Positions 10,791 through 21,536 of a DNA stretch of 64,000 nucleotides are shown one piece after another. Source of the DNA: Liopterus haemorrhoidalis (taxonomy: Eukaryota > Arthropoda > Insecta > Coleoptera > Dytiscidae); assembly GCA_963971575.1 (NCBI GenBank), contig OZ020618.1, positions 35,070,731-35,134,730 on the forward strand, written 5' to 3'. The number at the start of each line of letters is the position of its first letter. The first letter of the stretch is position 1. The position numbers were made by a program, and so were the translations under genes. Under the pieces are notes generated by a model. The model was given only the letters and a program-made list of their open reading frames with translations, did no database searches and had not been told where the DNA came from.

Positions 10791-10846
10791 CTTTCTTACA
10801 CATCTGAAAACATCTATAACTGATTTTGGCTGCACATTTAGATATA

Positions 10847-11435
10847 CAATGGCACCTTGACTTACAAAGTTAATTTGTTCCTGACCGCGGTTCGTATCTT
10901 AAAAAGTATGTATTTAGGAACTCAATTTTCCATTATATCTTATGGGAAATTAATTAATGCTTTCCCACATTAAAAAACCATAATAATAAGAAAATCCAAA
11001 AAATTAAAAAAAAAACTATATATTCTCAACTAAATTAAGAAAATGCAAAGAAATGGAGAAGGGGTGAGAAGGAGCATTTTTTTCACTATAAATATGTAAT
11101 TTGTATACCATTAGGTACATATTAATTTTTATTTATGAAATTTTCTGTTTTACATAATTAGTATGAAATTTATCATCCATTAAATTGTCAAAAAAAGAAC
11201 AACTTTCTTGTAGCTGGTTTTGTGGTTCAGGAGTTTACGATGTGTTGCTTGTAGTAGTAGCCTGTTTCTAGTATTAGGGAAAAAAGTAATGCAAACAAGC
11301 TTTAATTCATTTGAAAAGAAAAACATCACCGTTCATATCTAAAGGTCAAAATAGGATATGAAAATAGTTTGTGAGGTACAAACTATCGAGGGAAAGGTTC
11401 GTATGTTGAGAGGTTTGTAAGTCGAGGTACCCCTG
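10847..11435. mobile_element. Tc1/mariner-type MITE (TA TSD)
   Basis: Left end CAATGGCACCTTGACTTAC; inverted right end CAGGGGTACCTCGACTTAC; about 15 of 19 positions agree. TA flanks both sides (10845-10846, 11436-11437). Subterminal GGTTCGTAT motifs occur in both halves. No transposase is seen. It lies inside the hAT remnant, so it is younger than that element. Confidence 0.8.
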
Positions 11436-11505
11436 TATTAACAAATTTACTGAGTTATAAATAGTATTCGGTTATACCCCGCCCCATTTCCAGTACGCCA
11501 CTCAT

Positions 11506-11731
11506 ATTCTAACAAAATGGCGCAGTTTGGTGGGTTTGCCCCGGGCGCCACAAGAGCTATCGCTGGCTCAGGCTCCCATCTAAACGCACAAAACAAAATA
11601 TTTTCTTGGATGTACCGATAATAAAAGTAGTTTTCTGCACGCAGCTTTTAAATTGGTGCCCGAATTTTTTTCGGGGCGGCAATGAGATGGTCGCACCGGG
11701 GCTGCGGGCACGCTTGCAGCGGCCCTACGTA
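11506..11731. repeat. Remnant of one or two other hAT ends
   Basis: GGCGCCACAAGAGC at about 11546 and, further right, GCAGCGGCCCTA ending near 11727 look like inverted hAT termini. The latter reads inward as TAGGGCCGCTGC on the minus strand. The enclosed GC-rich phrases (TTCGGGGCGGCAATG) are typical subterminal hAT sequence. No partner ends were found. Confidence 0.4.
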
Positions 11732-12461
11732 CTCCAGTAGCTTTAGTTAATTGCTGAACGTACATACGTTCTTTGGTAGAATAATGCACAAGAAAATTAA
11801 ATATAACATTATTTATTTTTTTTTTTTTTGCTTTTATCAAGACTGACAAAATATATTATTTGTAATTAAATTTTAACTAGGGCATCAATGTTAACGATCA
11901 CTGGAATGTGAAAATTGCCCAAGAATATAAAAGGGTATGCTCAATAAACGTACAACATCATAATTGTCGGTTGATTCCCCTCATTCTTTCTTGTTTTTGT
12001 CCCGCGGATTGCAGTAACCTGGTGCCAACAAGCATTTCTCATTCCTCAACCTCTCCTTGTCTTCTCTCATTCTCTCCTTGTCCGTCACTTGTTTCACTAA
12101 ATCATTGCGCTTTAAGAGTTAAACTGCGTCTGCCTTGAACAAATGAATTAGTTGCTGCAGACGTTCTTCTACATTCTTCCTTGGATTTATGAAGACGCTC
12201 GCATTCTTCATTTTGCTCTTCATTCCCTGCTTTAATTATTATTCTCAAGCCAGCATTGTCTGTCTTTATCTATTCGATTCAACACATTTTACAGCTTCGT
12301 GACATACCTTGCATTGTTCTTGTTAATTTGATTTTAAAATTACATGTGGAAGATATTTCAAAAATGTTTAATTGTTACATTGCCCTACGTATAACAAACC
12401 ATAGTAGTTTTAGAGAAACATATTAGTATTCTAAATGCATAAAAAACAAATACAAGTTATA
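11732..12461. other. No gene recognised
   Basis: AT-rich except for a pyrimidine-rich block at about 12040-12100 (repeated TCTC and CTTGTC). An 11-base T run occurs near 11819. Confidence 0.4.
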
Positions 12462-13747
12462 CAGGGTGTCCTAATATGAATTTACCAAACTTCAAGGGTA
12501 TGTATCCTATAATTTTAAGCAAAGAAAAGTTATATCAACATAGATTAAATTCGATAAAGTTTATAGCTTATTGAGAGGAAAATGCAGGTCATTTCATAAA
12601 TAATTATTTTGATTTGAGGTATTCAAATGGTTCAAACTGATATCGATTTTGTCTATCACAATATATAAGTGAGCACGCATATTTTGTCATTCTCTAAAAT
12701 TATAAGAAAAATCAAATATCATCTACAGCATTTAAAATTCTCTAAAATACTTCGTCGCGATTATTGAAGTTTTCCGCAAAGACAAGTTATTCCATGCCCT
12801 TAAAAGTAATAATTTAACATGGTTAAGAAAGAGGATCGTGCTGGCCAAGAGTATGGTCTCCTTCGACATATCTAGCTATTCAGATTTAGTTTTAGGTTTG
12901 ATTGAGAACACAATTCGGTGAAAACTGGAGCTGTTCCTTCTTCTTCCGTACATTGCTGCTGGTGTTACCAAAGACACGTCTTCTAAAATAATTCATAATT
13001 CATTTTATAGAAACTGTAACGTAGAAAGACACACTGAAAACTATTTTAAAAACTTCTGTAGAAAATCATTTTCGTTTTCTTCTATTATTATTTAACCATA
13101 ACAAAGCTATCGAATATGTCAAATCAACACTGTTTAGCAGTTGTTTCCAACGTTTACTTCTTAATCATTGCCGCCATTAAATTAAAAAAAAATAAATAAA
13201 TTGTTACCAAAATGCATAGTAGAAAAACGTTTTTTGTCTATCAAAGTAATCGTTGTATCATAGATCGTTATGAAAACAAAAATTAAAAGTAAGGCTTTTT
13301 GTATAGTAGTATTTTAAAAGTCTAGAATGTTATAAAAATAAATATTTTAATTGATAAAAATTAACGAAAGTAAGAAAACTAGACTACAGATGTGTTCAAA
13401 TAATTCTATTTATTTTAATAATAAATAATTTTTCTATTCTAATGAATAGCTATCTATGATACAGCGATTATTTTGATAGACAAAAAACGTTTTTCGTAAA
13501 TTCACCATCACAAAATGTCTGAAGAAAATGCACACCAAAATCACTTAATATTTTAATTTTGGAAGTTATGAGCAAAAATTAAAAACCGTAAAAATTTTCG
13601 TTCATATCTAGTAACCTATTTTTTTTTTTTAGGAGAAAAACCTTTTAAAATGGTCCCTTAATACGGCAACATTGGTCTAATTTAACCTATCTCGTATCTC
13701 TTACCGTTCTCGAGATCCCCATACTTAACAAGCTATTTGGTATCCTG
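12462..13747. mobile_element. TA-flanked DNA element with nested foldback
   Basis: It starts CAGGGTGTCC and ends GGTATCCTG, with TA on both sides (12460-12461, 13748-13749). Inverted similarity is limited to about 10 bases, so the boundary is tentative. The right subterminal region (CTTACCGTTCTCGAGATCCCC) has the style of insect TA-inserting elements. A 274-bp foldback is inserted inside (13222-13495). There is no open frame of note. Confidence 0.45.
13222..13495. repeat. Foldback element, about 44-bp arms
   Basis: GAAAAACGTTTTTTGTCTAT, continuing to TATCATAGATCG, appears inverted at 13452-13495 with a few mismatches. A short direct GTA lies at both edges. The core is AT-rich and non-coding. 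Confidence 0.75.
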
Positions 13748-13859
13748 TATATTAATTTATATTAATAGTAACATTAGAATTGGATTATAATATTACTATT
13801 AGATGCACATTTCTTCCGCAACACCAAAATCGTCACCGTTTTCACTTATTCCGTTAATT

Positions 13860-14345
13860 TTTTAAACGTTTTATGACGCTTCATTATGCCCATTTAATAG
13901 CGGAGCTAGGTTAAACGGAGGTATAAGTAAAGGGTATCGTACGAAAGCCAATCGGAAGAACCTAGACAACTCCTGTAGAATGCTTTGCTCACGAGTTGAA
14001 GCCAGTACGTCACCTGCGCAGACATCAGAATTCGTAGTCGCTTGGTTGCTAAGCAACGGACGTAAATCCGGCTACAAACTGCATTGCAATTGGTTTTACG
14101 TCATTGTTTGGCGCACATACAAAAATGCTCCTGGCCTCAACTTCTGAGAAATTCACCCTACGACTTTCTACTCCATCAAGGTGACGACCACGAGTCCGAT
14201 TCCATATACGAGTACTCCGGGTAGACCCAGGAGCAGTCACCAAGCTCCTTGACTCCCTGATGACCAACCCCGCCTGTGCTGACCACTTCCGATCAGCACA
14301 GGGTGGACAAGAGACTTCGCCCAGCTCTCAGGGCAAGTGCAAATA
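13860..14345. other. GC-richer island, function unknown
   Basis: This block is clearly less AT-rich than its surroundings and is not repeated elsewhere in the window as far as I can see. It contains an RFX-type palindrome (14045-14057) and a 10-bp-arm hairpin CCTGTGCTGA / TCAGCACAGG at 14273-14302. Short minus-strand open frames (13871-14056, 14049-14267) show no known domain. It could be a promoter or exon of an unseen gene, or a piece of an LTR. Confidence 0.35.
14045..14057. promoter_or_regulatory. RFX X-box-like palindrome
   Basis: GTTGCTAAGCAAC is a perfect inverted X-box of the kind bound by RFX factors upstream of ciliary genes. It lies in the middle of the GC-richer island. A single 13-bp match can occur by chance, and no flanking gene is visible. 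Confidence 0.3.
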
Positions 14346-14994
14346 CTTTGTTAGCATTTATAATTATTTAATAAACTTTATCATTAAAAGCAGGAGTTGC
14401 TTTTCCACCCATTGGGCAATATAATATATAGGTAATGAAGTCGAACCATTACATTACTAAGCGTTTCATTTATATCTTTATTACATCATGTTTCGCTGTG
14501 AAATGTCATATACTTCTGTTCAGCATATTTTAAAAATTTAATTATTCATTTGCAATTTTATTTATTAAATATAACCATTTTTAGAATCTTTTATTAAATG
14601 ACAACTATGTATCAACCAGTATAGTTAATGTTTGAATAAGACATTAAAATGCATTTCTAATGATCCCATACAACCTTAATCATCATTACCATGATTATAG
14701 GATGTCGTTTCACATTACCTCATACAGTGGAGACAAATGTAGAGATAGGGAGTTGATAATACCACCTGAACTCGCAGATATCTACCAGCAATATCAGGAG
14801 AGGATGATAATTGGCGGCCTTTGAGAAATTATTAAAATTATTGTCAATTTATCTTTGCCACACAAAATTACAACAATTAAATTTTATTAAGACGTTCAAT
14901 AATTTTAATATCATAGTATGAAAGTAATTTTATTAGTAATGAAAGAACTTAATCTTAAAATTATTTATAGAATTATTGCTAATACTTTGCTAAT

Positions 14995-15065
<71 letters not shown>

Positions 15066-15084
15066 GTGTATATATATATATATA
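14346..15084. other. No gene; long TA microsatellite
   Basis: AT-rich filler ending in a TA-dinucleotide run at about 14999-15084, interrupted only by a few TG steps. Open frames here are artefacts of the repeat. Confidence 0.6.
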
Positions 15085-15606
15085 CAGGCTGTTTGTTTGA
15101 AACGCCGCACCTCGAATAACTTCTTTATTTTAAGAGATACAACAAATTCTTCAAATGAAAAGTTAAAGTAGACAAAAGTGCCCACTTAACGACTATAATA
15201 AGAATTCTGCATCACTTCCGGTTTCAGTGGAAATTGTTTCAACTTTTTATCATAGGGGAATCGGTATTTTAATTTCCTTTTCTTGAAAGTACATTAAATC
15301 AGCTTTACAAGTATATCAAAATATCATATTTTAATTTTAACCATTTCATAAGTGCGACCATTTATTTACAAAATAATAAATAACATAAATCGTACAAAGT
15401 TAAACATAGCAAGCTTTGAAAATGATTTTGTTACATAAAAAAAAAAACCAAATAAAACCTGCAAATTTTCTTGCATGTAAGTATGCAAAGTAGAACAAAG
15501 TTAAATTAGGCCCTTTTGTCTAATTTAACTTTTCTTTTGAAGAAATTTTTTTATCTCTTAAAATAAAGGAGTTATTCGAGGTGCGGCGTTTCAAACAAAC
15601 ACCCTG
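15085..15606. mobile_element. Tc1/mariner-type MITE, long inverted ends
   Basis: Ends CAGGCTGTTTGTTTGAAACG and inverted CAGGGTGTTTGTTTGAAACG extend about 80 bp with few mismatches. TA flanks both sides (15083-15084, 15607-15608). The left insertion point is the edge of the TA microsatellite. The interior is AT-rich with no transposase. Confidence 0.85.
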
Positions 15607-15639
15607 TATGTATATTGATAAAAGTCAAAAATCATGCTG

Positions 15640-17400
15640 AAGGATCTGGTGGACAACGTTGACAATAAAGCAATCTTTAAAAGATAGAATAGGACAGGTG
15701 AAATATATTGCTTCCGCTGCCTACTTTGTTGCATACCTGTACATTCTATCCAGGCTCGTGTTTTGGCCATAAGAAGTTCTATACGGGGAAGTATAGAACC
15801 AGTTACAGGATCTGGTTGTGTAAGCACGAGCTCGAAATAATATTCTAGATAATATTTTGAGCGAGTTTACAATTTTATTTATCAATTAGTGTAGCAAACA
15901 TAGATCAAATATCTTTCACCTCGCGGATAGTGTTTTGAGATTCAGTATATTTAGTCATTCGCACCTTGACATCGAGTCGAACCTAAACACCGTCTTGAAA
16001 AGAGCGTATTTACAGAATTTGTTTTGAACATTTTCAGTATGCTTAACGATATTCTGTTGATTGGTGTTCCATATGACGGTGGCATACTCCAGTTGGCTTC
16101 TTATTAGTGTGAATTATAGAACCTTTATTAGGCCATGATAATCACGTGTTTGTCTCTTTTCAAAGCCTAACATCCTCAGTGATTTATTTATGATTTTGTT
16201 CATTTGATTATCAAAAGAGAGATCGCATTAATTGCATACACTGACTGAAGCGGCACACTGTTAAGCTATGCTTACGTCAGAGGGAACTTTCTTACATGAA
16301 AAAATTATATATTTACATTTAGAGATTTCAATTGAACGTTATTTTGATTGCACAAACATGCGATGGAATCCTGGTCCTGCTGTGTGAAGATCATGATCAG
16401 CAACACTTTCATAGATTCTATAAATCTTCAGGTCATCTGAGAAGAATAGAAAATAGCTATTTTTGACGAATAAACCGATATCATTTATACAGTGAATAGA
16501 ATAAGTTTGGGATGGGATCCTTCAAGTACTCCAGATGTGACACGAATTACCCTAGACAAATAATTGTAAATTTTGATGTATTGGGTACGGCCAGTTAAAT
16601 AACACTTAATCCAAAACAATAAGGGATAACAGGCGCTATAAAGTTTAAGCTTATTGGTGAGAATACCATGATAAACACGAACAAATTCTTCCCGGATAAT
16701 TGTGTAAAGGAAATGTTCTTCTTTCTCGTTTTTAAACGACGATAAATTAAGTCTTTGTAATTCTATGATTAGTAGAAGTAGATCGTCGTTTGAAAATGCC
16801 ATGCTGTTGAGGTATAATTACATCCTTAAAGGTTACGAAAATAAAATCAACTATAATAGATTCGAACACTTTTACTACTGATGAAATTATAGAAATTAGA
16901 CGATAGTTTTCTACGCTGATTTTGGCCGCATCCTTGCGAATTGAGACAAGGTATGCAGTATTTCAGAGCTGGGGAAATACGCCAGTATTGAGTGAATTAT
17001 TAAAAATATTTTGCAGGGGAACATCCAGAGTATGACAACAGTTTCTCAAAAATACTTGGGGTATTTCAGCAGGACCACAGGACTTTGTTAGATCTGAAAA
17101 AGTACAGCTAAGTTCGGATGTAATAAATTCAGTATAAACGGAGGAGATATGTTCGCAACACGTGAACTTGAAGTTAACAGATCCTTGAGAGGATGCTCAG
17201 TGTATACTGAACTGATGAAGTCCTCAAAGGGATTGTAACTTTCTAGACAGTTATTAGATTTGACGTTATTGTTGGTCATATATTAAGGAATTTCTTGAAC
17301 CCTTCTTTTGGCATTAATATATGACCAGAAAGATTTGGGATTTAAAAAAATTTCCTGCCTAATATTGGAAGTGTACTGGCCGTAGTATTTAGATATATTG
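15640..17400 (-). pseudogene. Decayed Jockey/CR1-like LINE ORF2 (RT region)
   Basis: In shifting minus-strand frames I read RT-type sequence in the right order. First ENYRLISIISSVVKVFE (fingers, about 16880-16930), then IKCYLTGRTQYIKI and VTSGVLEG (about 16500-16620). Next a degenerate catalytic box FSDDLKIY (about 16430), then C-terminal sequence such as SLRMLGFEKRQTRDY and SQLEYATVIWN (about 16060-16180). Numerous stops and frameshifts show it is old. The endonuclease end is lost; a hAT MITE begins at 17431. The copy is separate from the LINE derivative at 17760-18950. Confidence 0.75.
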
Positions 17401-17430
17401 ATCTTAAAATGTTTAGAGTACGATTAGTAA

Positions 17431-17594
17431 CAGTGGCGGCGCAAGTTCTTAAAATCTGCAGGGGCAGAAAATTTTTAAAAAGGATCATCACTTCTAAAAT
17501 ACATTTTTTCTCCAAGCAGTTTTGGGGAGGGCAACTGGCAGCAGAGAAAATTTTAGGGGAGGGCTCCCCCGGACCCCCGCTACCGCCGCCACTG
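17431..17594. mobile_element. hAT-type MITE
   Basis: Ends CAGTGGCGGCGCAAG and inverted CAGTGGCGGCGGTAG are separated by 164 bp in total. Flanks ATTAGTAA and TTTATTAA agree at six of eight positions, an aged 8-bp duplication. Internal GGAGGGCTCCCCCGG is GC-rich. Non-coding. Confidence 0.75.
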
Positions 17595-17759
17595 TTTATT
17601 AATCAATAAATTATTTATAATACATATATTTAGAGTGTTTACGATTTTTTTGAATACTATTTTTTTGTGTCTATAGTATCTTTGCTTAATCATGTAGGAT
17701 ATTTTGGGCTAATTAGATATTTTTTGGGAACGTGATATAATATACTAATATACTTTATT

Positions 17760-18950
17760 AAGTTTGACAAATACAAAAAATGTACATAAAACCATGTCAA
17801 CAGAAATATACAAAATAAGCTGCACAAAATTACACAAAATTGTAGCTATTTATATCATCATTTACAAATTTGTGTACACTATAATACATTTTCTCCATTA
17901 AAAATTTTAAATAAGATTTTTAAAATTTTTTGAGATTAAGTTCTCTGATATGTAGAGGTAATTTGTTAAAGATAGATTTTTTTATAGGTGTTTCACTATT
18001 TAGTGAAACACCTATAAAAGAAGGAAGTGACTTCGGAACAGTTAATCTAATTTTTGGTAGACGCAAATCATATTTGGCTCTAGTATTATAGTTGTGGAGG
18101 TCGTTTGCGCTATTTAACAAATATCCGATTTCTTTTATAAATAACAAAAGTTGTAGAATATATATACACGGAAAACTTAATATCCCTAGCTCTTTAAAAA
18201 GTTGTCTACAATGCGATCTTCTTGCAAACCCACTGAGAATTCTTATTGCATTTTTCTGCATTCTGAAAATTCTAATAGCATCTAATAGCGTGATTCTTTA
18301 TGACTGTATACAGCATATTCTAGAAATCTGCAACTGATTTATCAACACATACTCCAGTATGGAGGCTAATTTCATAATTTTTGGAGTCAAAGTCGCCTCT
18401 GTTGAAATTACAGCAATACGGGTTATCCGCTTTGAGTATTTCAACTTTCTCGATTTCGAACGACAATTTTAGAGGGGGGTGAAATGAGACCATCGATTCT
18501 GAAAAACTCCAAACTTTTACGATGATGTTATTAGAAAATATTAAGCCTAGGATATTGCTCCTGGAGTTGGAGGTAAGGTTATAATGATTAAGTTTCAGAA
18601 AATCGAAGCCGTGAATAATAATTTCTACACAATCGTTATCAGCTGGCTCAAAATATCTCATGGGTGATTTTAATCTACCTCAAAGTGTATTGTCAGGAAA
18701 TTTATCACCGACCCCGGCTGCTGTTTCTACAAATGCACTATAGGTGGAGGACGAAAATTTTGGAAGAAAATAAATACAACAAATAACAAATGACATGTTG
18801 TTATTTTTTATGAAAACCCAAGTATGTTCAATGCCGAAAATGTGATCTTCAGAGATGACAGATGAATTAATGTCTGGATGTACAGCAAGAAGTGTACCAC
18901 CATTCCGATGAAAAGTTTCTCTATCTATCGATTTACTCTATCGTACCAAA
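17760..18950 (-). pseudogene. LINE derivative: endonuclease joined to C-terminus, RT missing
   Basis: Minus strand, 5' to 3'. APE-type endonuclease sequence (HFHRNGGTLLAVHPDI, then VFIKNNN and FVICCIYFLPKFSSS, 18720-18910) is followed by the late endonuclease segment NLTSNSRSNILGLIFSN (18500-18661). Then it passes directly to the extreme C-terminus (MQKNAIRILSGFARRSHC and HNYNTRAKYDLRLPK, 17920-18261). The whole reverse transcriptase, some 400 residues in related elements, is absent. The GDFNLP endonuclease box lies on the opposite strand at about 18665-18682, so a small segment is inverted. The C-terminus resembles that of the better copy at 21803-24166. The 3' UTR contains AATAAA near 17755. 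Confidence 0.75.
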
Positions 18951-20349
18951 TTACATGAAAATGTGTCAAAAGAAAAAAAGTCGAAAGACAAAACTTTTGT
19001 CGAAAGACAAAACAGATAAACCTTCCAATTTATATAGATGTGATTAAAAGTAATATACTTCAAGTTTCCTTGGAACTGTTTCCCATTTTTTTTCATAGAT
19101 TCATTGAATTTATTAGTATTGTAAAATAAATATAACACGGTGTTATATAATTTGTAATTTCATTTTAAAATTTTAAATAAAGTTCTGTAAAACCTCTTTC
19201 CCTTGATTTTGATGTTGCTGAGTGGATTAAGTTAAATACATTACACCAAAACAAAGTGAAGATGAATGATCAACAACACTTTGTAATATATTCATAAATA
19301 ACAAATTACATGAAATTTAAATGAAAATAAACATCAATATTTACTTTCAATTTAGTTTGGCTTTATTATAGTGAAACAGGTACACACGAAGCGTAGCTGA
19401 CAAGAGCTCATTACCACCGAATCAAAATAAATAAATATGCTTCATGTTTAATTGTGTTTTAATGACAAAATATAGCTCGCTATTGAGCAATGAATGGTCT
19501 ATCAGATGAACTTTTTATCTAGGCCTAAATGTGTCGGGTGAGTTTTTCATTAATACACGAAATTTTATCGAAAAGTTCGCAGACTAGTCTCATAAAAATC
19601 TCTGCCAGCGTATTTTCCACTTCTGAAAACACAATTTGTAGGAATGTTTGGAATTGCTTTCAAAAGTATTTACTGATTTATGCGATTAATACGATTTTTC
19701 GTTCTTTATAAGTTATTAGAAATAAATGCAAAAAATTATATAAAAAAATAATTCATCACCTAAAACAGGGTTTGCCAATCTTTTTAGTTTAGCAACCACT
19801 TTGATGATGTCTTAAAAATTCCGAGACCTGCGGTGAAAGTTTGATATTACATACTTTTTAACTCTATTTTATTAAAGGTTTTTGAATGATAATAATTACG
19901 GTAGTGTAAAATAAACTGTATTTTAAAAACATTTACAATTTTTTTGACTGTAATTTACAATTAAGCAATATACAAAACGAAAATTAATTTTTAATGTGAA
20001 AGATGGGTGTTTCAACTGAAGCGCTTATTGAGTGGGGATCATCGAAAGACCAATGCCAATTTCGTTCGATACAGAGCAAGTGAACTTTATGGAATGTGGT
20101 CGATGTTTTAACACAGCCACTATCATGAGAAGGAGAGGTTGTTTAAACTCTTCAGTGACGAGGCGTGTACTCCCGTCTTGACATAAATGGATACGTTAGC
20201 CTTTGGAGAGACAGGTTCCTGATGAGGCCCACATATTAATGTTAACAGGATGAACCCTATGCACAAAACTTCCTCCTGAACCCCTAACGTATGGTTATAA
20301 GGGCGCAGTGAAAGCCTGGACTGGGAAAGATTCCAAGCGAGTGTTGTGA
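18951..20349. other. No gene; possible solo hAT end
   Basis: AT-rich. At 19766 the phrase CAGGGTTTGCCAATCTTTTT, followed further on by CCGAGACCTGCGG, resembles a hAT left end, but no partner was found. From about 20020 the sequence becomes less AT-rich without recognisable content. Confidence 0.35.
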
Positions 20350-20480
20350 GACAGCAGCGTGCTTGGGTATTCTATTAGCTGTGGCTAGGTACTGTATAAA
20401 TAAAAAGCATGCTACCTATTTAGAACTGCAGCTGTGGTCTATGTACAGTGATATGCGGTTGTATTCTACTCACTGGTAGT

Positions 20481-21177
20481 CATTATCATCATCAACCATG
20501 TCAGCTATCGTCGGCTAAATTCCACTCTATTGTCCGCTCTTGCCAACCAGTTATGTCCTGTCTGGATTCGATGTCATGGGTCCCCTAATTTGAGGTCTAC
20601 CTATGGATCGTTTATTCGGTCTTCACTCCAATATTTTTTGTCCAGAGCCCAACGGTTATTTTTATTCTGCTAATGTAGACCACATTAGCAGAATAAAAAT
20701 AAAACTGACTGAAGCCATTCAGCTCCATTTTAGTTGAAACATTCTTATGACCACATCAGTAATTTTTTATGCATTACGTAGCCACTCGTTTGTCTTGTTG
20801 TCTAGCAGAGTGATGCCTACCGTGCGTCTTTTCATGGCTCTTTGTGGTAGCTGCAACTTGCTAATGATTTATGAAAAGCCCACGTCTCAGTACCGTAGGC
20901 AAGCACTGAAAGGATATACTGATCAATAGTTTCGGATAAACTTTGGAGTTAAAAACATATTTCATCTTACTGAATGCTCTCCATCCCAGTAATATTCGTC
21001 TTTTTATTCTGCTTTAAGATTTTCTTTTGTGAGATATATTTCTTGACCTAGATATAAAGACTAGTGAACACTTTTTACAGCACCATCATCTAAAATCAGG
21101 TCTTCAGATTTTTGATATGGTAATGGATTTTGTCTAGCCTATGTTAATCTTAAGGCCAATTTTTCTTAAGTTTTGTT
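20481..21177 (-). mobile_element. 5'-truncated RTE-type LINE with 12-bp TSD
   Basis: Identical 12-bp flanks CTCACTGGTAGT (20469-20480, 21178-21189) define the insertion exactly. Minus-strand frames give the C-terminal part of an RTE-like ORF: KTKLRKIGLKINIG, then RRILLGWRAFSKMKYVF, then a segment around FQCLPTV and a basic stretch, ending near EWNLADDS. There are many stops, and a 47-bp hairpin insertion occurs at 20656. The 3' end is a short GAT-type tail (ATTATCATCATC on the plus strand, 20482-20493), as usual for RTE elements. The endonuclease and main RT motifs are missing. Confidence 0.8.
20656..20702. repeat. Perfect 21-bp-arm hairpin inside RTE
   Basis: Arms at 20656-20676 and 20682-20702 are exact inverted copies around the loop AGACC. 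It lies within the decayed RTE coding region. Perfect arms in an otherwise decayed sequence suggest a recent templated (snap-back) event. Confidence 0.8.
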
Positions 21178-21372
21178 CTCACTGGTAGTGCAACTATTAT
21201 TTATATCAAGCAGGTATCATGTATGCGTATTTTAGGATCCGAACCAAGCCAATCAAGAATCCAAGGAGTGTGAGGTTGGATAATGCAGAACAAAGCGGCA
21301 AGACGCAGCGGTAGATCCTTTGGACTTGGAATTCCTAAAAATTGTTGCACAACACAGTATCGCTCTTGTGCA

Positions 21373-21414
<42 letters not shown>

Positions 21415-21536
21415 GATTGATAGCAGTAAGTTGTCAAGCGGACCTGCGATTGTACTACAAATCTGATGGACTACAAGAAGTAGCACTTACGTAATACCAC
21501 GTGATAATATAAATGCAAAATAAGCACACTAGAAAG

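Larger units (their letters stand above)
10338..11505. mobile_element. hAT remnant with nested mariner-type MITE
   Basis: The left end CAGTGGCGGAGAAAGG followed by GGCCCAGGTCCTGGGGCGC is hAT-like. A decayed hAT transposase C-terminus lies inside on the minus strand (10607-10790). The right end is uncertain: ACGCCACTC near 11490-11500 could be its inverted partner, but I find no matching 8-bp duplication. A TA-flanked element (10847-11435) is inserted within it. Confidence 0.55.
20350..21510. repeat. Family C dispersed repeat, copy split by RTE
   Basis: The left part (about 20350-20480) and right part (21178-21510) match the uninterrupted copy at 2795-3205 in the same order. Between them lies a 697-bp RTE insertion (20481-21177) with a 12-bp duplication. 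A GAT microsatellite of about 13 units at 21375-21413 is an expansion of two or three units in the other copy. Open frames rich in Ser, Asp or Ile over this run are artefacts. Confidence 0.65.

Noticed and set aside
14273..14302. Hairpin considered as a transcription terminator
   Set aside because: Intrinsic terminators of this kind are bacterial; the context is eukaryotic, and no T-run follows.
14918..15185. Open frames of Ile/Tyr repeats on both strands
   Set aside because: They are translations of the TA microsatellite.
21201..21486. Poly-Ser and poly-Ile open frames
   Set aside because: They read across the GAT microsatellite in family C.
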